DNA from: Microbacterium imperiale
Lineage (GTDB): Bacteria > Actinomycetota > Actinomycetes > Actinomycetales > Microbacteriaceae
Length of the DNA: 64,000 bases
Assembly (NCBI RefSeq): GCF_017876655.1
Contig: NZ_JAGIOK010000001.1
Location: 1,922,001 to 1,986,000, forward strand
Direction: 5' to 3'
Each line of letters opens with the position of its first letter. Position 1 is the stretch's first letter. Positions 16,595 to 24,622 of this stretch are shown piece after piece. A program made the translations under genes and the position numbers. The notes beneath the pieces are model-generated. The model saw nothing but the letters and a program-made list of their open reading frames with translations, ran no database searches and was not told the origin of the DNA.

Positions 16595-17482
16595 ATGACG
16601 ACGAATGCGTGGCTGTTCCCCCGCGGCACCCTCGCCGAGGGTCCGTGGCAGAGCGTGGTCGGCGACGCCGTGCCCGGCTGGGCGCACACGGGCCTGCGGG
16701 TGGCCGAACTCGAAGGCGAGCTCCAGCTGCCGGCGGGGCCGGTCGAGCGCATGGTCGTGCCGCTCGCGGGATCGTTCTCGGTCAGCGCGGGTGCGGACCG
16801 ATGGGAGCTGACCGGGCGCGCCTCGGTCTTCGCGGGGCCCACCGACGCGTGCTACATCGGTGTCGGCACGTCGGTCCGCATCGAGGGGTCGGGCCGTGTC
16901 GCGGTCGCCGAGGCGCCGGCGACCGCGTCCCTGCCGGGCTCGTACCTGAGCCAGGACGAGGTGCCCGTCGAGATCCGCGGCGCCGGCCGCTCGACGCGTC
17001 AGGTGCACAATCTCGGGGTGCCCGGGGCCCTCGCGGCTCAGAAGCTCATCGTGTGCGAGGTCATCACGCCGGCCGAGAACTGGTCGTCGTACCCGCCGCA
17101 CAAGCACGACGAGCAGACCGCCCACGAGAGCGAACTCGAGGAGATCTACTACTTCGAGGCCGCCCCGGCGCGTGGCGCGCTCGCGCCCGCCGGTTCCCGC
17201 CCGTTCGGCATGTTCACGGCCTACGCGTCCGACGCGCGGCCGATCGACACGGCCGCCCGCGTCGAGACCGGCGACATCGCACTCGTGCCCTACGGCTACC
17301 ACGGCCCCGCTGCGGCGGCCCCCGGCTACGACCTCTACTACCTCAACGTCATGGCGGGGCCGGGCTCCGAACGCGCCTGGCGCATCACCGACGACCCGGC
17401 CCACGGCTGGGTCCGCTCGTCGTGGGACGCACAGAGCCCCGACATCCGTCTGCCGTATCTGTCCGAGGAGACCGACGCATGA
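16595..17482 (+). CDS. iolB: 5-deoxy-glucuronate isomerase (IolB)
   Basis: Cupin-fold isomerase of 295 residues that converts 5-deoxy-glucuronate to 2-deoxy-5-keto-gluconate. NWSSYPPHKHDEQTAHESE near residues 163-181 holds the metal-binding His and Glu residues of the family, followed by LEEIYYFEA. VPYGYHGPAAAAPGYDLYYL near residue 235 is the second conserved metal/substrate segment. ATG 16595 is preferred, with GAGGA ten bases upstream. A TTG at 16571 that overlaps the iolA stop would add eight residues and cannot be excluded. It overlaps iolD by ATGA. Confidence 0.92.
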   Translation: MTTNAWLFPRGTLAEGPWQSVVGDAVPGWAHTGLRVAELEGELQLPAGPVERMVVPLAGSFSVSAGADRWELTGRASVFAGPTDACYIGVGTSVRIEGSGRVAVAEAPATASLPGSYLSQDEVPVEIRGAGRSTRQVHNLGVPGALAAQKLIVCEVITPAENWSSYPPHKHDEQTAHESELEEIYYFEAAPARGALAPAGSRPFGMFTAYASDARPIDTAARVETGDIALVPYGYHGPAAAAPGYDLYYLNVMAGPGSERAWRITDDPAHGWVRSSWDAQSPDIRLPYLSEETDA

Positions 17483-19413
17483 TCCCCGACCCCGCCACCT
17501 CGCCCTCTGGCGCCGGCCGCACGCGAACGATGACGGTCGCCCAAGCGCTCATGACCTTCCTCGCCAATCAGTGGACCGTCGACGGCGACATCCGTGAGCG
17601 CACCATCGCGGGCACGTTCGGGATCTTCGGGCACGGCAACGTCGCCGGCATCGGCCAGGCGCTGCTGCAGCTGCACACCGAGCAGCCCGGTCTCATGCCC
17701 TATCACCAGGCGCGCAACGAGCAGGCGATGGTGCACCAGGCCGTCGGCTACGCCCGGATGCACCGTCGCCGCGCCACGTACGCCGCGGCCGCCTCGGTCG
17801 GTCCCGGCGCCGCCAACATGGTGACCGGCGCGGCGCTCGCGACCGCGAACCGGCTGCCCGTGCTGCTGCTGCCCTCCGACACCTTCGCGACGCGTGTCGC
17901 CGATCCGGTCCTGCAGCAGCTCGAGCATCCGCATGACACCGGCCTGCAGGTGACCGATGCGTTCCGGCCGGTCTCGCGCTTCTTCGACCGCGTGCAGCGC
18001 CCCGAGCAGCTCTTCTCGATCGCGCTCGCCGCGATGCGGGTGCTGACCGACCCGGCTGAGACCGGTGCGGTCACCATCGCGCTGCCCGAGGACGTGCAGG
18101 CCGAGGCGATCGAGGTGCCCCTCGAGTTCCTGCAGCCGCGCGAGTGGCACGTGCGTCGGCCTCTGCCCGAACCCGAGGAGCTGGCACGCGCTGTCGCCGC
18201 GATCCGAGGCGCGCAAGCGCCGTTCATCGTGGCCGGGGGAGGAGTGCTCTACGCCGGTGCGGAGGAATCGCTCCGCCGGCTCGTCGAGCAGACCGGCATC
18301 CCCGTCGGGGCGACCCAGGCCGGGGTCGGCTCGCTCGTCTGGGACCACCGGCAGTACCTCGGCGGTGTGGGCGCCACCGGCTCGACGGCGTCGAACCGCA
18401 TCGCGGCCGAGGCCGACGTCGTCATCGGCATCGGCACGCGGTACAGCGACTTCACCACGGCCAGCCGCAGCGCGTTCCAGCGCGACGGCGTGCGTTTCGT
18501 CAACATCAACGTCGCCGCCTTCGACGCGTACAAGCACGGCAGTCAGCTGCCGGTCGTCGCCGACGCGCGCCGCACCCTCGACGCGCTCGCCGACGAGCTC
18601 GCGGGGTACTCCGTCGAGGCGGCGTACGCGGAGCGCATCGCGACCGAGAAGGCCGAGTGGGATGCCGTCGTCGACCACGCGCTCGCGCCGACCGGTGCAC
18701 CGCTGCTCGGGCAGGCGGAGATCATCGGCGCCGTCAACGCCGCGAGCGAGCCCACCGACGTCCTCGTGCAGGCCGCGGGGTCGCTGCCGGGTGATCTGCA
18801 CAAGCTCTGGCGGGTCCGTGATGCGCTGGGCTATCACGTCGAGTACGCCTTCTCGACGATGGGCTACGAGATCGCCGGCGGCATCGGCGTCCGGCGCGGC
18901 GCCCCGGACCGCGACGTGCTGGTCATGGTCGGGGACGGTTCATATCTGATGCTGCACACCGAGCTCGTGACCGCGGTGGCGGAGGGGCTCAAGATCATCG
19001 TCATCCTGGTGCAGAACCACGGGTACGCCTCGATCGGACACCTGTCCGAGACGGTGGGCTCGGATCGGTTCGGAACCGCCTACCGCATGGCCGATGCGTC
19101 GGTACCCGACCTCGCCGCGGCACCGTACGTGCCTGTCGATCTCGCCGCGAACGCGCGGTCGTACGGCGTCGACGTCATCGAGGTGGCACCCGGCCCCGAT
19201 GCGGCCGCCGAGCTGGATGCCGCCGTGCGTGCGGCGAAGGCGTCGTCGACCACGACGCTCATCCACGTCGACGCCGATCCGCTGCGGTATGCGCCCGACG
19301 GCGAAGGGTGGTGGGACGTGCCGGTCGCCGCGCAGGCGAGCCTCGAGGCGACCGTCCGCGCCCGCGGCGAGTACGAGGTCGCACGTCGTCGGCAGCGGCC
19401 GCTTCTGGGCTGA
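17479..19413 (+). CDS. iolD: 3D-(3,5/4)-trihydroxycyclohexane-1,2-dione hydrolase (IolD)
   Basis: Thiamine-diphosphate enzyme of 644 residues that opens the inositol ring. The N-terminal ThDP domain contains FGIFGHGNVAGIGQAL and the conserved Glu of ARNEQAMVHQAVGYAR near residue 80. The central domain includes VAGGGVLYAGAEESL. The C-terminal domain has the ThDP motif starting GDGSYLMLHTELV near residue 485 and ending at the QNHGYASIG segment. GAGGAG lies eight bases before the ATG. It is the last gene of the operon and is followed by a strong terminator. Dehydrogenase (iolG) and dehydratase (iolE) genes are absent here, so they must lie elsewhere if the pathway is complete. Confidence 0.94.
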   Translation: MIPDPATSPSGAGRTRTMTVAQALMTFLANQWTVDGDIRERTIAGTFGIFGHGNVAGIGQALLQLHTEQPGLMPYHQARNEQAMVHQAVGYARMHRRRATYAAAASVGPGAANMVTGAALATANRLPVLLLPSDTFATRVADPVLQQLEHPHDTGLQVTDAFRPVSRFFDRVQRPEQLFSIALAAMRVLTDPAETGAVTIALPEDVQAEAIEVPLEFLQPREWHVRRPLPEPEELARAVAAIRGAQAPFIVAGGGVLYAGAEESLRRLVEQTGIPVGATQAGVGSLVWDHRQYLGGVGATGSTASNRIAAEADVVIGIGTRYSDFTTASRSAFQRDGVRFVNINVAAFDAYKHGSQLPVVADARRTLDALADELAGYSVEAAYAERIATEKAEWDAVVDHALAPTGAPLLGQAEIIGAVNAASEPTDVLVQAAGSLPGDLHKLWRVRDALGYHVEYAFSTMGYEIAGGIGVRRGAPDRDVLVMVGDGSYLMLHTELVTAVAEGLKIIVILVQNHGYASIGHLSETVGSDRFGTAYRMADASVPDLAAAPYVPVDLAANARSYGVDVIEVAPGPDAAAELDAAVRAAKASSTTTLIHVDADPLRYAPDGEGWWDVPVAAQASLEATVRARGEYEVARRRQRPLLG

Positions 19414-21298
19414 GCATCGCAGCGCCGGCGGACGCGGGCCGGGGTCGTCGCGATCCCGGCCCGCGTCGGCTCAGGGCGGTCGAGCGCGACTCGCCCGTGA
19501 TGATGGAGCGCAGCACCTCGAGGGGGAGCTTGGGCACCCGGTTCTCGAAGGCGAGACCGTTCGCCTCCTGCATCGTGTCGGTGATCTGGGTGTAGCAGAA
19601 CCCCGAGAGCACGGTGCTCTCGAGCAGGGCGCCGAACAGTCCCCGCAGGTGCGCCTCGAGCTCCTCCGTGGTCGCGCTCGTCGAATAGCCCCACGCTGGC
19701 GCCGACGCCTGCGCCTCGTACTTGATGCCGCCGAACTCGCTCACCATGACGGGGAGGTTGACCGTGTCGGCTTCGCCTTCGGCCATCATCATCCGGTGCG
19801 AGGGCCCGTAACCCGCGAAGAGCGCTGCGAGAGCCGCCTGGTCGGCGTAGCGCCGGGCGAAGCTCTCGGGGTCGCCGTCGTAGTCGTGGACGGTGAGGAT
19901 GTCGGACTGCGTGTGCTCCCATCCGTCGTTCGAGATCACGGGGCGGGTGGGGTCGAGTGCGCGGGTGAGGTCGGCGATCCCCCGCGAGAAAGCCCGCTGC
20001 GGGGCGTCCGTGAGGATGTCGCGCACACCCCAGCTCTCGTTCAGGGGAACCCACGTCACGATCGACGGGTGCGAGCGGTCGCGGCGCACGAGCTCCACCC
20101 ATTCGCGGGTGAGATCGGTCATCGCGCTGGGGGTGAACTCGTAGGCGGCCGGCGCCTCACCCCACAGCAGCAGGCCCAGCCGGTCTGCCCAGTAGAGGAA
20201 GCGCGGGTCCTCGGCCTTCTGATGGATGCGGGCGGCGTTGAAGCCCATGTCCTTGATCAGCTGGACCTCGGCGCGCAGGGCGTCGGCACTGGGCGCCGCG
20301 AGGTGCGACTCGGGCCAGAAGCCCTGCTCGAGCACCGATCGGACGAAGTACGGCCGGTCGTTGAGCAGGAACCGGCCCGCGGCGGTGCCGACGGTGCGCA
20401 GCCCGAGATACGACGCGACGGCGTCGACGGAGTTCCCGTCGGTGACCGTGACGACGGCGTCGATCAGGCGGGGGTTCTCGGGGGTCCAGACGAGGTTCTC
20501 GTAGTGCTGGCCGTTGCGCTGGTCGCGCAGGGGGATGTCGATGATCGGCGCCCCGGATACGGGCCAGGCCGCGGACACGTGCCCGAGCGGTGTGCCCTCG
20601 TAGCTCAACTGGACGTCGATCCGGGCGTCATCGCCGAGCGGCCGGTTGCACAGCAGCTCGAGGACGACGCTGTCGGTGCCGCGCGTCGTGCGCCACGCGA
20701 GCTCGGTGACGTGGGTCGCGGGCACCTGCTCGAGCCAGACCGGCTGCCAGATGCCGGTCGTGCGGTGGTACCAGATCGAGTGCGGCTCGGGGAGCCATTC
20801 CTGCTTGCCGCGCGGCTGCCCGATGTCGAGGGGGCGATCGATCGCGCGAACCACGACGAGGTCGTCGCCGCCGTCCGAGAGGTAGTCGGTGATGTCTGCG
20901 CTGAAAGGCGAATGGCCGCCGGCGTGCGTGGCGACCGCGCTGCCGTTGACCCACACGGTCGCGGCGTAGTCGACGGCGCCGAAGTGGAGCAGGATGCGTG
21001 CGTCGGCGTCGTCGCGCGTGGTCTCGGCGGCGGAGAGCGTGCGGGCGTACCAGACGACGGGGTGGTACGACGGGTCGCCGATGCCCGACAGCGGCGACTC
21101 CGGCGGGTAGGGCACGACGATCCGCTGGGCGAAGTCTCCGGTGCGGAACCATCCCTCGCGGGCGCCGACTTCGGCGTCGTCGTAGGCGAAGCGCCATTCG
21201 CCGTCGAGACTGCGCCAGTCCGCACGGCGCAGCTGCGGACGCGGATACGTGCCCGCGAGGTCGGATGCGGGCGCTGTCAGTGGTTCCATGCGGAACAC
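19259..21298 (-). CDS. Glycoside hydrolase family 2 (beta-glucuronidase/beta-galactosidase type)
   Basis: A 679-residue cytoplasmic GH2 enzyme with no signal peptide. The N-terminal sugar-binding domain starts at YPRPQLRRADWRSLDGEW. An Ig-like domain follows, then the TIM barrel with acid/base Glu421 in WVPLNESWGV and nucleophile Glu521 in VMVSEFGG. The normal family end is at about residue 605 (PKLPLEVLRSIITGE). After that the frame continues for about 75 Arg-rich residues through the terminator hairpin and 155 bases antisense to iolD. A TGA one frame away at 19473-19471 lies exactly where a stop is expected, so the 3' end may carry a frameshift. The start is GTG 21298 or ATG 21289. It is the third gene after gntR and lacI. 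Confidence 0.88.
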   Translation of the reverse strand: MFRMEPLTAPASDLAGTYPRPQLRRADWRSLDGEWRFAYDDAEVGAREGWFRTGDFAQRIVVPYPPESPLSGIGDPSYHPVVWYARTLSAAETTRDDADARILLHFGAVDYAATVWVNGSAVATHAGGHSPFSADITDYLSDGGDDLVVVRAIDRPLDIGQPRGKQEWLPEPHSIWYHRTTGIWQPVWLEQVPATHVTELAWRTTRGTDSVVLELLCNRPLGDDARIDVQLSYEGTPLGHVSAAWPVSGAPIIDIPLRDQRNGQHYENLVWTPENPRLIDAVVTVTDGNSVDAVASYLGLRTVGTAAGRFLLNDRPYFVRSVLEQGFWPESHLAAPSADALRAEVQLIKDMGFNAARIHQKAEDPRFLYWADRLGLLLWGEAPAAYEFTPSAMTDLTREWVELVRRDRSHPSIVTWVPLNESWGVRDILTDAPQRAFSRGIADLTRALDPTRPVISNDGWEHTQSDILTVHDYDGDPESFARRYADQAALAALFAGYGPSHRMMMAEGEADTVNLPVMVSEFGGIKYEAQASAPAWGYSTSATTEELEAHLRGLFGALLESTVLSGFCYTQITDTMQEANGLAFENRVPKLPLEVLRSIITGESRSTALSRRGPGSRRPRPASAGAAMLSPEAAAADDVRPRTRRGRGRSPRGSPARRPARPTTLRRRAHTAADRRRRG
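19432..19466. terminator. Strong bidirectional terminator between iolD and GH2 gene
   Basis: ACGCGGGCCGGG (19432-19443) and CCCGGCCCGCGT (19455-19466) form a perfect 12-pair stem with an 11-base loop, 18 bases after the iolD stop. No T-tract follows, as is usual in high-GC actinobacteria. The GH2 reading frame runs through it. Confidence 0.8.
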
Positions 21299-21310
21299 TG
21301 TGGCCTAGTT

Positions 21311-21326
21311 TTTCCAGCGCTGCAAA
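21311..21326. promoter_or_regulatory. LacI-type operator upstream of GH2 gene
   Basis: TTTCCAGCGCTGCAAA is palindromic at 14 of 16 positions, with a central CAGCGCTG, and fills the 28-base gap between the lacI stop and the GH2 start. Its position suggests that the LacI protein encoded just upstream controls the GH2 gene separately from the regulators. Confidence 0.5.
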
Positions 21327-22331
21327 TCAGCTCGCCGTACTGCCGCGAACGACGAGGTCGAATCCGACGAGCTCGTGTCGACCGGGTCCGTCGGCGCCGT
21401 CCATGCGTTCGCGCAGCATCCGGAACGCCGTGCGGGTCAGCGCCGACTTGTCGGGACGCACCGTCGTCAGACCCGGACTCGTGAACTGCGACATGAGGAT
21501 GTCGTCCCAGCCGACCACTCCGACGTCGTCGGGGACCACGCGACCCGATCGAGCCAGGGCCTTCATCGCGCCGATCGCCGCGAGGTCGTCGAAGCACACG
21601 AGACCGTCGAAGCGCACGCCCGCCTCGAGTGCATCGACGACGGCCGCCTCGGCGGCGAAGGCGCCGAACCCGGTCATCGGGATGAGCAGGTCGTCGTCGC
21701 GGTGCGCCCCCGAGTCCGCCAACGCCGAGAGGTAGCCCCGCGCCCGCAGCCCCGCGGTGGCGTGGCCCCCGGTCGGGACGTGGCCGAGGAAGGCGATCCT
21801 GGTGCGCCCCGAATGCAGCAGGTGGAACGTCGCGGCACGAGCGGCGGCGATGTTGTCGACCATCACGTGGTCGACCGTGGGCGGTGCGGCGATCTCGCCG
21901 AGCAGGACGAGGGGGGTCGATCCGCGCAACTGCTCGATGGCCTCGGCGTCGAGCACCGTCGGCTGGAAGATGAGCCCGTCGATCAGCCCCTGCTCGCGTC
22001 CGCGCAGCACCGCACGTTCGTCGGCGAGGCCGCCCGCGGTCTGCTCGATGAGCAGGCGGTAGTCGAACCCGCCGATCTCCGTCGAGACGACGGCGGCGAG
22101 TTCCGCGAAGTAGGGGGTCTCGATCGCGGGCAGCGCGAAGGCGATCATGCCCGTCCTGCCGGTGGCCAGGCGGCGCGCGAGGCTGTGCGGCACGTAGCCG
22201 AGTTCGTCGATGGCGGCCTGCACTCGGGCCCGGGTCGACGGCCGCACGTGCTGGTACTCGCGCACGACGTTCGACACCGTCTTGATCGAGACGCCGGCGA
22301 GTGCCGCCACGTCCTGGAGAGTCGCCGACAT
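21327..22331 (-). CDS. LacI-family transcriptional regulator
   Basis: A 334-residue LacI repressor starting MSATLQDVAALAGVSIKTVS, with the helix-turn-helix in the first 25 residues and the hinge LARRLATGRTGMIAFALP near residues 53-70. The effector domain ends with DDVGVVGWDDILMSQF and TTVRPDKSALTRTA, the usual family pattern. ATG 22331 is preferred over GTG 22343, which overlaps the gntR stop, because GTGAGGA sits just upstream of the ATG and homologues begin at this Met. It lies between gntR and the GH2 gene in one transcription unit. A likely operator lies just downstream, before GH2. The effector is probably a sugar. Confidence 0.92.
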   Translation of the reverse strand: MSATLQDVAALAGVSIKTVSNVVREYQHVRPSTRARVQAAIDELGYVPHSLARRLATGRTGMIAFALPAIETPYFAELAAVVSTEIGGFDYRLLIEQTAGGLADERAVLRGREQGLIDGLIFQPTVLDAEAIEQLRGSTPLVLLGEIAAPPTVDHVMVDNIAAARAATFHLLHSGRTRIAFLGHVPTGGHATAGLRARGYLSALADSGAHRDDDLLIPMTGFGAFAAEAAVVDALEAGVRFDGLVCFDDLAAIGAMKALARSGRVVPDDVGVVGWDDILMSQFTSPGLTTVRPDKSALTRTAFRMLRERMDGADGPGRHELVGFDLVVRGSTAS

Positions 22332-22339
22332 GGGAGTCC

Positions 22340-23104
22340 TCACCGGTCGACGAGGGTCATCTCGAAGCCGTACAGATCGGGCCGATAGCAGTGGTGGCCG
22401 TACTCGACGGCGGCGCCGTCGGCGTCGTAGGCGGTGCGGTCCATGGTGAGCACGGGGGCGCCCCGCCCGATGTCGAGCAGCAGGCCCTCGTCGACGCTCG
22501 CCCGGCGCGCGCCGATCCGCTGGCGTGCGACCCGCAGCGTCACACCGCGGTCCCGCAGCTCGTGGTACAGGCCGACCTCTGCGAGTCGCTCGGCCGTGAT
22601 GTCGGCGAACGTCTCGGGCAGGTAGTTCTCGAGCACCGCGATCGGCACGGCGTCGGCGTACCGCACGCGGCGGATCTTGAGGACGCGCGAGGTGGGGTCG
22701 ACGCCCAGCTGGTCGGCGATCTCGGAGCCGACGCGGGCGAAGGTGACATCGAGCACGCGCGTCGACGGCACGCGGCCGGAGCGCTGCAGATCGTCATGGA
22801 GGCTCGTCAGGTCGATCTGCCGTGCGACGGAGCCGTGGACGACCTGCGTGCCGACGCCGCGACGCCGCACGAGCAGACCCTTGTCGACGAGTTCCTGGAT
22901 CGCGCGACGCACGGTGGGACGCGAGAGCGACAGGCGCTCGCTCATCGACACCTCGTTCTCGAGCCGGGCTCCCGGGGGCAGCGCTCCCGACGCGATCGCG
23001 CCTTCGAGTCCCCGCGAAAGCCGGACCCACAACGGTGAGGTCTGGGTCGTAGGCTGAAGCAGCTCTTCGGCCGGCAGGACGACCGGCTGTTCGCCGTCAA
23101 GCAC
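22340..23104 (-). CDS. GntR-family regulator with UTRA domain (HutC type)
   Basis: A 254-residue regulator. The winged helix at residues about 20-85 includes NEVSMSERLSLSRPTVRRAI. The UTRA ligand domain fills the C-terminal two thirds, with KIRRVRYADAVPIAVLENYLP near residue 145. The start is GTG with GGGAGGAG eight bases upstream. It is divergent from the ABC sugar operon across a 162-bp gap containing two similar sites, so it probably controls both itself and that operon. The sites resemble those I recall for the inositol regulator IolR of Corynebacterium, itself a GntR protein, so a link to the nearby iol operon is possible. Confidence 0.92.
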   Translation of the reverse strand: MLDGEQPVVLPAEELLQPTTQTSPLWVRLSRGLEGAIASGALPPGARLENEVSMSERLSLSRPTVRRAIQELVDKGLLVRRRGVGTQVVHGSVARQIDLTSLHDDLQRSGRVPSTRVLDVTFARVGSEIADQLGVDPTSRVLKIRRVRYADAVPIAVLENYLPETFADITAERLAEVGLYHELRDRGVTLRVARQRIGARRASVDEGLLLDIGRGAPVLTMDRTAYDADGAAVEYGHHCYRPDLYGFEMTLVDR

Positions 23105-23140
23105 GCGTCACGCTCCTCCCGACCTGACAAATCTTCGCTA

Positions 23141-23150
23141 TGTCATGTTA
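23141..23150 (-). promoter_or_regulatory. IolR-like site facing gntR
   Basis: On the minus strand this reads TAACATGACA, which fits 9 of 10 positions of KGWCHTRACA, the motif I recall for corynebacterial IolR. It lies 36 bases upstream of gntR, a plausible autoregulation site. Confidence 0.4.
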
Positions 23151-23171
23151 ATACAAAATGGCGCGGAATGA

Positions 23172-23201
23172 TTGACGAGCCCGTTTTGAATGTCCTAACA
23201 T
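23172..23201 (+). promoter_or_regulatory. Promoter of the galactoside ABC operon with operator
   Basis: A -35 TTGACG (23172-23177), an 18-base spacer and a -10 TAACAT (23196-23201) lie 65 bases before the binding-protein gene. TGTCCTAACA (23191-23200) matches all ten positions of KGWCHTRACA and overlaps the -10, as expected of a repressor site; ATGT/ACAT flanks make it partly palindromic. Confidence 0.6.
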
Positions 23202-23266
23202 GCAGAACGGATGACCCGACAGATCGGCAAAGCGGCCGACGGGGTGAGTCCAGGAGAGGCATCGCA

Positions 23267-24622
23267 ATGAAGCGCAAGTATGTCGTCGCTGCGTTCACGG
23301 CCACCGTGGTCACCGCGGCGGGACTCACCGGCTGCTCCGCCGGAGAAGGCAACGGCGGTGACGGTACCGACGGCCCCGTGACGATCACCATTCTGGAGAG
23401 CAAGCAGACCAACATCGATGCGATCTCGAAGGAGATCCCCGGCTTCGAAGCGGCGATGAAGGAGCAGGGCAAGGACATCACGGTCGAGCTCATCCCCGAC
23501 CTCCTCACCGACGAGCAGCTGAAGACCAAGCTCACGCAGCAGCTGATCGCGGGACAGGCGCCCGACGTCCTCGACATCAACGAGAACATGGCCATCGCGT
23601 GGTCGTCCGCCGGCTACCTCGCGCCGCTCGACGACTACCTCGAGGACTGGGACGGCTGGAGCCACTACTACCCGGCCGTGAAAGAGGCCATGACCCGGCA
23701 GGACGGTCAGATCTACAGCCTGCCGTCGGGCGCCGGCGTGCTGAACCTCTTCTACCGCAAGGACATCCTCGAGCAGATCGGTGTCGACACCTCGCAGCCC
23801 GAGACCTGGGACGAGCTGATCGACCGACTCGTCGAGGTGAAGGAGGCCACGGGCGACACGCCGATCGTCGTCCCGGCCGGAACCGCCTGGGGCGGCGGGA
23901 CGTGGGGCGAGGGCTTCCAGCCCCTCCTCGGCGGCACCGACACCGACTACTACGACAGCGAGACCGGGACCTGGGACCTCGAGAGCCCCGGCTGGCTCGC
24001 CGTCTTCGAGCTCTACGCCGACCTCGTCAGCAACGGTCTGATGCCGGTCGAGGATCTGCAGAACCCGAACCCGTGGGAGCCGACGAAGTACGTGAAGTTC
24101 CCCGAGGGCGACATCCAGGTCGCCGCGCAGGGCACGTGGGGCTGGAAGTTCGACTGGGGCCCCGACGGTGCGACCCCGATCGAGGGCCTGACCGAGAAGG
24201 TCTCGACCTGGCAGTGGCCGGGTCTGCGCGACGGTGACGAGCCGTACGGCTGGAGCAGCACCGGCGGTGGCTACGCGATCTCGCAGGACTCCGAGCACAA
24301 GGAGGCCGCGTTCGAGTTCATCAAGTACCTCTCGAGCGGCAAGCCCCTCGCCGAGCAGCTCGTGGCCTCGGGCGCCGCATCCGCTCGTGACGACCTCGAC
24401 GACGTGGCGCCGTACTCCGAGGAGCCGCAGCTGCTCCAAGCCGGCGAGGATCTGGCCAACAGCGTGTTCGTCGTGACCGGCGACGGTGCGGACCAGATCG
24501 GTCAGGCGGTCGCCACCGCGACCGAGCTGATCCTCAGCGGTTCGGCGAACGGCCAGCAGGCCTACGAGGCGTTCGTGAAGGATGCCACCGAATTGCTCGG
24601 ACCCTCCCTGGTGAAGGAATGA
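23267..24622 (+). CDS. ABC sugar transporter substrate-binding lipoprotein
   Basis: Family 1 (MalE-like) extracellular binding protein of 451 residues. The signal peptide ends in the lipobox LTGC at about residues 19-22, so Cys22 should be lipidated and the protein anchored outside the membrane. The mature part shows GQAPDVLDINENMAIAWSS near residue 95 and YSLPSGAGVLNLFYRKDIL near 150, typical of oligosaccharide binders. AGGAG lies nine bases before the ATG at 23267. It is the first gene of a six-gene operon that includes an alpha-galactosidase, so an alpha-galactoside such as melibiose, raffinose or galactinol is a reasonable guess. Confidence 0.92.
   Translation: MKRKYVVAAFTATVVTAAGLTGCSAGEGNGGDGTDGPVTITILESKQTNIDAISKEIPGFEAAMKEQGKDITVELIPDLLTDEQLKTKLTQQLIAGQAPDVLDINENMAIAWSSAGYLAPLDDYLEDWDGWSHYYPAVKEAMTRQDGQIYSLPSGAGVLNLFYRKDILEQIGVDTSQPETWDELIDRLVEVKEATGDTPIVVPAGTAWGGGTWGEGFQPLLGGTDTDYYDSETGTWDLESPGWLAVFELYADLVSNGLMPVEDLQNPNPWEPTKYVKFPEGDIQVAAQGTWGWKFDWGPDGATPIEGLTEKVSTWQWPGLRDGDEPYGWSSTGGGYAISQDSEHKEAAFEFIKYLSSGKPLAEQLVASGAASARDDLDDVAPYSEEPQLLQAGEDLANSVFVVTGDGADQIGQAVATATELILSGSANGQQAYEAFVKDATELLGPSLVKE

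Noticed and set aside
16609..17478. In-frame extension upstream of iolD
   Set aside because: Overlaps iolB entirely and is Arg/Gly-rich; ATG 17479 has a good ribosome binding site and family-like start.
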